Shown here piece after piece: positions 9,537 through 18,000 of a DNA stretch of 64,000 bases. A program made the translations under genes and the position numbers. The DNA is from Selenomonadales bacterium 4137-cl (GTDB lineage: Bacteria; Bacillota; Negativicutes; Sporomusales; UBA7701). How positions within the stretch are numbered: the stretch's first letter is position 1; the number at the start of each line of letters is the position of its first letter. Below the pieces are notes generated by a model that had not been told where the DNA came from, did no database searches, and saw only the letters and a program-made list of their open reading frames with translations. Location of the stretch: assembly GCA_032334055.1 (NCBI GenBank), contig JAUOZS010000001.1, positions 62,001-126,000 of the forward strand. Direction: 5' to 3'.

Positions 9537-10186
9537 GGATACTGATTGTTGACGATCATCCGTTATTTATCGACGGCTTGCAGGCACTCCTGGAGGCGGG
9601 CGAAATGACGGTGGTGGGCACGGCCCGTGACGGGGCGTCCGCCGTGGCCGCGGTGCGCGAGCTGCGGCCGGACGTGGTGCTGATGGATCTCCAGATGCCG
9701 GGCTGTGACGGCTTGACCGCCACCCGCCTGATAAAATGCGAGTTTCCGGCGATAAAAATCGTCATATTGACGATGAATGACGACGAGCAAGCCTTGTTCG
9801 AGGCGATGAAGAACGGCGCGGCCGGCTTTTTGCTCAAGAACCTGGAGACGACGGAATTTCTCGGGCTGCTGGACGAGGTGGCCAAAGGGGAAACGGTCTT
9901 TTCTCCCGGTCTCGCCGACCGGCTGCTGAAGGAGTTTGTCCCCGGCAAAGGGGGAGGGCCGGCAAACGGGGAGGCCGGGCGAAAGCATCTGACGCCGCGG
10001 CAGGAGAAAGTTTTGACGCTTATCGCCGAGGGCCTGACTTATAAGCAGGTGGCCGAACGGCTCGGCGTCAGCGACCGCACCGTGAAGTTTCACATGACCG
10101 AGATTTTGGAACGGCTGCAGCTGGAAAACCGGGCCCAGGCAATCGCCTATGCGGTGCAGGCTAACTTGACCAGTACAGAAGAATAA
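9533..10186 (+). CDS. NarL/FixJ-family response regulator
   Basis: Response regulator of 217 residues. The receiver domain (1-120) has IVDDH near the start, Asp52 in LMDLQMPGCDG and a Lys in FLLKNLE. A LuxR-type helix-turn-helix (about 150-212) has LTPRQEKVLTLIAEG and VAERLGVSDRTVKFH. ATGA overlap with the kinase gene shows coupling. A perfect inverted repeat 73 bases downstream (10259-10274), ahead of the next operon, is a candidate binding site. Confidence 0.94.
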   Translation: MRILIVDDHPLFIDGLQALLEAGEMTVVGTARDGASAVAAVRELRPDVVLMDLQMPGCDGLTATRLIKCEFPAIKIVILTMNDDEQALFEAMKNGAAGFLLKNLETTEFLGLLDEVAKGETVFSPGLADRLLKEFVPGKGGGPANGEAGRKHLTPRQEKVLTLIAEGLTYKQVAERLGVSDRTVKFHMTEILERLQLENRAQAIAYAVQANLTSTEE

Positions 10187-10211
10187 CGATCACAAGCAAA
10201 AAGTGCACTTG

Positions 10212-10237
10212 CCGAGGGACAACACCCTCGGTTTTTT
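10212..10237 (+). terminator. Rho-independent terminator after the NarL-type regulator
   Basis: CCGAGGG / CCCTCGG stem with a 6-base loop followed by six T. It isolates the second autotransporter operon from the two-component genes, implying that operon has its own promoter. Confidence 0.88.
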
Positions 10238-10258
10238 CATGCAAAAACATGTCGGACC

Positions 10259-10274
10259 CTGTCCATTTGGACAG
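10259..10274. promoter_or_regulatory. Perfect inverted repeat before the second heptosyltransferase operon
   Basis: CTGTCCA-TT-TGGACAG, a perfect 7-2-7 palindrome lying between the NarL-type regulator's terminator and the next gene. It abuts a weak promoter-like pair (TTAAAA 10275-10280, TATGCT 10298-10303, 17-base spacer). The spacing of half-sites fits a NarL/LuxR-type dimer; that link is inference. Confidence 0.45.
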
Positions 10275-10346
10275 TTAAAATCATCGCCAGAATTCGTTAT
10301 GCTAGTAGGTGGTTAGAAGGAAAAGGAAATGGGGCAAATGGCATAA

Positions 10347-10706
10347 ATGCAACCGGTAATCTTGTGCGGCAACTCGATATTCATGAGCGGATTGGCATTG
10401 ACTCTGGAACGCCAGGGAGGGTTCCCGGTGCGCCGGGCCGCTAGTCCGGAAGAAGCCGGGCAGTTGCCGCAAACTATTCCGGCGGCTATCCTGGTGGATT
10501 GCACCGTTGGGCGGCAATGGTTTGAGAGCTTGGTCGATCGCTATCCGGACGCTCTCATTATCACGCTAAGTCCGGACAAAAGTACGGTAAAGGTTTATTC
10601 GCACGGTCAGGTGAGCAGTATCAACGACTTAGTGGCGATAATCAAGAAACATTCGCCGCCGGCGGATTGCAATGACATTACCGGTTCTGGAGGTAATCGA
10701 ACATGA
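10347..10706 (+). CDS. Small receiver-like protein, first gene of the second autotransporter operon
   Basis: 119-residue protein of unassigned function. Its pattern (ILCGNSIFMSGLALTLE at the start, AILVDCT in the middle, LIITLSPD, then a C-terminal helix) resembles a CheY-like receiver fold such as the N-terminus of NarL regulators. The acidic cluster after strand 1 is replaced by Gly-Asn-Ser and the fold is shortened, so it may be a pseudo-receiver. No DNA-binding domain is present. The ATG at 10347 has a poor ribosome site. The stop overlaps the next start (ATGA at 10703), so it is co-expressed with the heptosyltransferase. It could be an adaptor or output brake, or a decayed regulator. Confidence 0.7.
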   Translation: MQPVILCGNSIFMSGLALTLERQGGFPVRRAASPEEAGQLPQTIPAAILVDCTVGRQWFESLVDRYPDALIITLSPDKSTVKVYSHGQVSSINDLVAIIKKHSPPADCNDITGSGGNRT

Positions 10707-12025
10707 GCGACACGCAAAACGCCATAATCGTGAATCCTAACACTGCTAATGCCATTCCCAGCGAGGCGGCCAATCAAAATCAGTCCCAGACCCAGACCGA
10801 GGTCCGTGGCGGGCCGGCCGGCGCCCAGCCCGGCAAGAAGCCTTACTTCGTTATCGACCCCGGGCCGCTGACCTGCAAGACGGATATCGCCGGCCTGGAG
10901 TTCGACTTCAACTACGGTCTCAGGGTCAAAGTCCCCGAGGGTGACTGGCGGGTGAAGTTCACCGACCGCGACGCCGGCGTCACTCTCTACGACGCCATGG
11001 CTTCGGACGCTTTCGTCACCAGCACCAAGAAATATTTCGTCAACTTCGGCCTTGAGATATACCTGAAGGATAAACTCATCTTCCAGCATGACTACAGCCC
11101 GACCGGCAGGAAGGTGCTTATAAAGTTCCCGGTCGGCACTCTCGGCGACGTCGTCGCTTGGTTCCCCTACGCTCAGGTCTTCAAACACACCCACGACTGT
11201 GACGTCTATGTCGCCATGGCCGAAAACCTGGCCGACATCTTTGCCCCGTCGTATCCCGAACTTACCTTCATCGGCCCCGACGACAGGCCGGAAGGCCTGT
11301 ACGCCACCTATTACATGGGCATCTTCTTCCCCTGCGACGACCGTGTCCATCAGCCGGTGGACTTTCGGATAACCGGCCTGCAGAAGACCATCCCCCACCT
11401 GCTAGGGCTAAGCCCTGATGAGGTGCGGCCGATCGCCGCGCCGCGCAACCTGGAGCGGCAGATTGAGGAGCCGTATGTTTGCATTGCCAGCCAGTCCACC
11501 ACCCAGGCCAAGTACTGGAACAACCCGGTGGGGTGGATGAACACGATAAAGCACTTGAAAGAGAAGGGTTACCGGGTGCTGTGCATCGACCGGGAAGTCT
11601 GCAACGGGGCGGGCAGCCGCTGGAACACTATCCCCTACGGGGCGGAGGACTTCACCGGCGACCGGCCGCTTGCCGAGAGGGTCGATCTTCTTTACCACGC
11701 CGACTTCTTCGTCGGCCTGTCGAGCGGCCTGTCGTGGCTGGCCTGGGCGGTGGGGAAGCCCATCGTCCTCATCAGCGGGTTCACCCTGCCCATGAACGAA
11801 TTCTACACCCCCTACCGGGTGATAAATTATCATGTCTGTAACGGCTGCTGGAACGACGGGAGCATCGAGTTCGCCCACGACGACTTCGAATGGTGCCCGC
11901 GCCACAAGCACACCGACCGCCAGTACGAATGCACCAGGTTCATCACGGCGGAGAAAGTAAACAGGATCATCGACAGGCTGATGGCTGACTTTCATCTTGA
12001 GGGGAAAAGGAATGACCGGAAATGA
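10703..12025 (+). CDS. Autotransporter O-heptosyltransferase (BAHT/TibC family), copy 2
   Basis: 440 residues, close to the copy at 2189 over nearly its whole length; the N-terminal 30 residues differ (Asn/Gln-rich). It keeps the CNGC pair (379, 382), Cys398 in EWCPRHKHTD and Cys410, matching the TibC iron site, and the motif FFVGLSSGLSWLAW. The ATG at 10703 follows TGGAGGT and overlaps the upstream gene. It overlaps the giant autotransporter by ATGA at 12022, so enzyme and substrate are coupled, as in copy 1. It is expected to add heptose to Ser in the repeats of the next protein. The two copies probably arose by duplication of the enzyme-substrate pair. Confidence 0.93.
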   Translation: MSDTQNAIIVNPNTANAIPSEAANQNQSQTQTEVRGGPAGAQPGKKPYFVIDPGPLTCKTDIAGLEFDFNYGLRVKVPEGDWRVKFTDRDAGVTLYDAMASDAFVTSTKKYFVNFGLEIYLKDKLIFQHDYSPTGRKVLIKFPVGTLGDVVAWFPYAQVFKHTHDCDVYVAMAENLADIFAPSYPELTFIGPDDRPEGLYATYYMGIFFPCDDRVHQPVDFRITGLQKTIPHLLGLSPDEVRPIAAPRNLERQIEEPYVCIASQSTTQAKYWNNPVGWMNTIKHLKEKGYRVLCIDREVCNGAGSRWNTIPYGAEDFTGDRPLAERVDLLYHADFFVGLSSGLSWLAWAVGKPIVLISGFTLPMNEFYTPYRVINYHVCNGCWNDGSIEFAHDDFEWCPRHKHTDRQYECTRFITAEKVNRIIDRLMADFHLEGKRNDRK

Positions 12026-15000
12026 AATGTAAGTCTGCAAAAAAGAAGATATCGAAAAAACAAGCCCTGTCGATAGCTTTGGCGGCAATTAACGGGATCA
12101 ACACCATGGCGCCTGTGGCGTTGCCGGCGGCGGCAGCCTGTCAGGACCTGTTCAAAGAACGGTATTGTGCGTTTGACCGTTATTTATCCGCTATTAACGG
12201 AGCCGGCAACATGGTTGACCGGCTTTTTTTCAAGACGGCTTATGCCGCCGACAATGAAGTCATCGGGCCGGCAGATACGCAAAATATCACCTCCGGTCAA
12301 GTAAGCACCGGAACTAAAATCAGCGGAGTACAGAACGTGTACAGCGGCGGCACCGCTGTTTCAAGCACAGTAAACTACTATGGGCAGCAGCATGTGTATA
12401 ATGGCGGCACCGCCGATTCAACGTTTATAAAAAGCCGTGGATGGCAGTACGTGTTAAGTGGAGGCACTGCGAACATCACCAGCGTTATAGTGGGTGGTAT
12501 GCAGTACGTATCAGCCGGCGGTACTGCTATGTCAACCTATATCAACGGCGCCGACGCACATCAGTTTGTTTACGGCAATGCGACGTCAGGCAGTATCGCT
12601 AACGGCGGCGTGCAGCATGTGTCTAGCGGCGGCACCGCGACTGCCTTCAATATTAACAACGGCGGCATTCAAAGTGTTGAAGGCGGCAGTGTATCGGGAG
12701 GCTTTGTAGATTATAACGGAATTCAGAATGTTAGTGCCGGCAATGTAGTGGGAACCTCGGTAGGTTATTATGGCGTACAGAATGTTAGCGGCGGCAATGT
12801 GTCGGGGACTGTGGTAAGTGTTGGCGGCGTGCAGAATGTTAACGGCGGCAACGTGTCGGGAACGACGGTTTATAATATAGGCATCCAGAATATTACTGCC
12901 GGCAATGTGTCGGGGAGCGTTATAAGCTATGGCGCGACGCAGAATGTAAGAGGCGGAAATGTGTCGGGGACAATCGTCGACGGAGGCGTGGCGAATATAT
13001 CCAGCGGCGGCGCAACAGCGGGGACAATAGTCAGCAACGGTGGCCACCAACTGGTATACGGTCTGGCGTCAGGAACAACGCTTTCCGGCGCTACGGAAAC
13101 CGTAGCCAGCGGTGGTACCGCTTCGGGAACAATGATCAGTAACGCCGGTTTGCAGAATGTGATTAAAGACGGCACGGCGTATGGCACGCAAATATTGTCC
13201 GGCGGCACGCAGCGAGTGTCTGGCGCGGCTTCGGGAACTACGGTCTTCAGCGGCGGCGTGCAAAACGTATCGAGCGGGGGAATAGCAACCGCGGCCAGCC
13301 TGTCGGGCGGAGTGCAGAATGTCCTCAGCAGCGGCTCGGCTGCCGATACCTATGTTTATAGCGGCGGCGTGCAAAACGTATCGAGCGGGGGAACAGCAAC
13401 CGCGGCCAGCCTGTCGGGTGGAGTGCAGAATGTCCTCAGCAGCGGCTCGGCTGCCAATACTTATGTGTATAGCGGCGGCGTGCAAAACGTATCCGGCGGG
13501 GGAACGGCAATCTCGGCCAGCCTGTCGGGCGGCGAGCAAAATGTGCTCAGCGGCGGCTCGGCTGCCGATACCTATGTTTATAGCGGCGGCGTGCAGAGTG
13601 TATCCGGCAGCGGTAGCGCGTCAGCAACTAACGTTTACAGTGGCGGCACGCAAGGTGTTTTGTCCGGCGGCCTGGCGACAGGCGCATACGTGCTATCTGG
13701 CGGCGTGCTTGCGCTGGCGGCTGGCGGAACGGCCACCGGCGCAACGCTGTCCGCGGGCTATGTATTGCAGGCCGACACCAGCGCCAGCCTGGAAGCCGGC
13801 AGCGTGACCATCGTCAATGGGACGGCTACCGGCGTTACACTGAACAGCGGCGGAGCGCTGACAGTGCTGGCCGGCCACCGGGCGAACGCGACGACGGTGA
13901 ACAGCGGCGGCGTGCAGACGGTGTCAGGCACGGCTTCCGGGACGATGGTTTCCAAGGGCGGAGTGCAGAACGTAGCGAGCGGGGGCGTGGCTACTGGTAC
14001 ATACATTTCCAGCGGCGGCGTGCAGAATGTGTCCAGCGGCGGCACGGCTGCTGCGTCGACCGTGTCGGCGGGCGGCAGCCAGAATCTATCCGGCTATGCG
14101 TCGGGTACGAGTCTGTACGGTGTGGAGAACGTGTCCGGTGGCGGCGTGGCATCCGCCACTACCGTAAACGCCGGCGGCGCGCAGGATATCCATAGCGGCG
14201 GCGTGGCATCGGGCAGCGTCGTCAATGCCGGCGGCAGCCAGAACGTTTCCGGCGGGGGGACGGCATCGGGTACTACCGTAAACGCCGGCGGAGTGCAGGA
14301 TATCTATAGCGGCGGCACAGCCGTAGCGGCGACGGTGTCGTCCGGCGGCGTGCAGAATGTATCCAGTGGTGGCACGGCTGTTGCGGCGACCGTGTCGGCG
14401 GGCGGCAGCCAGAATCTGTCCGGCTATGCGTCGGGTGCGAACCTGTACGGCGTCCAGAGCGTGGTGAGCGGCGGTGTGGCATCCGCCACTACTGTAAACG
14501 CCGGCGGTGCGCAGGATATCTATAGCGGCGGCGTGGCATCGGGCAGCGTCGTCAGCGCCGGCGGCAGCCAGAACGTTTCCGGCGGGGGGGCGGCTTCGGG
14601 TACTATCGTATCCTCCGGCGGAGTGCAGGATATCTATAGCGGCGGCACAGCCGTAGCGGCGACGGTGTCGTCCGGCGGCGTGCAGAATGTGGCGAGCGGC
14701 GGCACGGTTGTTGCGGCGACCGTGTCGGCGGGCGGCAGCCAGAATCTGTCCGGCTATGCGTCGGGGACGAACCTGTACGGCGTCCAGAGCGTGGCGAGCG
14801 GCGGTGTGGCATCCGCCACTACCGTAAACGCCGGCGGCGCGCAGGATATCCATAGCGGCGGCGTGGCATCGGGCAGCGTCGTCAATGCCGGCGGCAGCCA
14901 GAACGTTTCCGGCGGGGGGGCGGCATCGGGTACTATCGTATCCTCCGGCGGCGCGCAGAATATCTATAGCGGCGGCACGGCTGTTGCGGCGACCGTGTCG

Positions 15001-18000
15001 GCGGGCGGCGTGCAGGATATCTATAGCGGCGGCGTGGCATCGGGCAGCGTTGTCAGCGCCGGCGGCAGTCAGAACGTTTCCGGCGGGGGGACGGCATCGG
15101 GTACTATCGTATCCTCCGGCGGAGCGCAGAATATTTTGAGCGGCGGCGAGACCGTAGCGGCGACGGTGTCGTCCGGCGGCGTGCAGAATGTGGCGAGCGG
15201 CGGCACGGCTGTTGCAGCGACCGTGTCGGCGGGCGGCAGCCAGAATCTGTCCGGCTATGCGTCGGGGACGAACCTGTACGGCGTCCAGAGCGTGGCGAGC
15301 GGCGGCGTGGCATCGGGCAGCGTCGTCAGCGCCGGCGGCAGCCAGAACGTTTCCGGCGGGGGGGCGGCTTCGGGTACTATCGTATCCTCCGGCGGAGCGC
15401 AGAATATTTTGGGCGGCGGCGCGGCCGTAGCGGCGACGGTGTCGTCTGGCGGCGTCCAGAGCGTGGCGAGCGGCGGTGTGGCATCCGCCACTACCGTAAA
15501 CGCCGGCGGCGTGCAGAATGTATCCAGCGGCGGCGTGGCATCGGGCAGCGTCGTCAGCGCCGGCGGTAGCCAGAACGTTTCCGGCGGGGGGACGGCATCG
15601 GGTACTATCGTATCCTCCGGCGGAGCGCAGAATGTTTTGAGCGGCGGCGCGGCCATAACGGCGACTGTAGCAAACGGCGGCATCCAGACGGTGTATGAAG
15701 GCGGCATGACGGCGGATACAACAGTGCTTGCCGGCGGCGTGCAGAATGTATCCAGCGGCGGCGTGACCTCAGCTACCAACCTGTTTGCCGACGGCACGCA
15801 GACGGTGTCGGCCGGAGGCACGGCCATGAATACCCTGGTGTCGTCGGGGGGCGTCCAGAACGTTTCGAGCGGCGGTATGGCGTTAAATACCTCGGTTACC
15901 AATGGCGGTGTGCAGAGGGTTTACAACGGTGGCTCGGCCGACGCTACTCACGTTTTTGCCGGCGGGACCCAGGCCATTGCTTCCGGTGGGCAGGTGATCG
16001 ACGCAGTTATCGACAGCGGCGGCGTGCAGGCTTTGTTCAGCGGCGGCTCGACTATCTCGGCAACGGTCTCGAACGGCGGCACGCAAGCAGTGCTTGAGGG
16101 CGGCAGAGCCGACAATACCGCGGTCGTCTCCGGCGGCAACCAGATTATCGCCTCCGGCGGCACGGCCTCAGGCACCGTCGTTTCTTCCGGCGGCAGTCAG
16201 ACGGTGACCAGCAGCGGCACGGCCATAGCGGCGACCCTATCGTCCGGCGGCGTCCAGAACGTGTCCAGCGGCGGCATAGCCTCAGCCACCGTCGTATCCT
16301 CTGGCGGTGCGCAAAATGTACTCGCCGGCGGCACGGCTATCGCGGCGGCTGTTTCCTCCGGCGGTACCCAGACGGTGTATGAAGGCGGCGTGACTTCGGC
16401 TACAACGGTGCTCACCAGTGGCATGGAGAATGTGGCCAGCGGCGGCGCGGCTTCGGGCACAGTTGTATCCTCCGGTGGCCAGCAGAACGTTTTCGCCAGC
16501 GGCACGGCCGTCGCGGCGGTTGTATCGAGCGGCGGAACGCAGACAGTGGTCAGCGGCGGTGCGACGTCGAATACAACGGTACTGGCCAGCGGGGCGCAGA
16601 ACGTGTCCAGCGGCGGCATAGCCTCAGCCACCGTCGTATCCTCTGGCGGTGCGCAAAATGTACTCGCCGGCGGCACGGCTATCGCGGCGGCTGTTTCCTC
16701 CGGCGGTACCCAGACGGTGTATGAAGGCGGCGTGACTTCGGCTACAACGGTGCTCACCAGTGGCATGGAGAATGTGGCCAGCGGCGGCGCGGCTTCGGGC
16801 ACAGTTGTATCCTCCGGTGGCCAGCAGAACGTTTTCGCCAGCGGCACGGCCGTCGCGGCGGTTGTATCGAGCGGCGGAACGCAGACAGTGGTCAGCGGCG
16901 GTGCGACGTCGAATACAACGGTACTGGCCAGCGGGGCGCAGAACGTGTCCAGCGGCGGCATAGCCTCAGCCACCGTCGTATCCTCTGGCGGTGCGCAAAA
17001 TGTACTCGCCGGCGGCACGGCTATCGCGGCGGCTGTTTCCTCCGGCGGTACCCAGACGGTGTATGAAGGCGGCGTGACTTCGGCTACAACGGTGCTCACC
17101 AGTGGCATGGAGAATGTGGCCAGCGGCGGCGCGGCTTCGGGCACAGTTGTATCCTCCGGTGGCCAGCAGAACGTTTTCGCCAGCGGCACGGCCGTCGCGG
17201 CGGTTGTATCGAGCGGCGGAACGCAGACAGTGGTCAGCGGCGGTGCGACGTCGAATACAACGGTACTGGCCAGCGGGGCGCAGAACGTGTCCAGCGGCGG
17301 CATAGCCTCAGCCACCGTCGTATCCTCTGGCGGTGCGCAAAATGTACTCGCCGGCGGCACGGCTATCGCGGCGGCTGTTTCCTCCGGCGGTACCCAGACG
17401 GTGTATGAAGGCGGCGTGACTTCGGCTACAACGGTGTTGGCCAGTGGCATACAGAACGTGTCCAGCAGCGGCATGGCTTCGGGCACAGTTGTATCCTCCG
17501 GCGGCCAGCAGAACGTTTTCGCCAGCGGCATCGCCATCGCGGCGAGCGTAGCGAGCGGCGGAACGCAGACGGTGTCGGCCGGCGGTGTTGCGTCGAGTAC
17601 CACGGTGCGTGCCAGCGGCATACAGAACGTAGCCAGCGGCGGCGTGGCCTCGAGTACTGTTGTCTCCGCTGGCGGGGCGCAGAATGTTTTGAGTAACGGC
17701 GCCGCCATCGCGGCGAGCGTAGCGAGCGGCGGAATGCAGACGGTATCGGCCGGCGGTGTGGCTTCGAATACCGCGGTGTATTCCGGCGGCAGTCAGACGG
17801 TATCCGGCGGCGGCACGGCCACCGGCACGGTTATCGCCGGCGGCACCCAGACGGTGTACGGCATGGCCGACAACACCTCGATTACGAACGACGGCACCCA
17901 GAATCTTGCTGCCGGCGGCACGGCCACGAACACCACCATCTTCGCCTGCATCCAAAACGTGTCGAGCGGCGCCTTGTCCTCGGCCACCGTCATAAACTCC

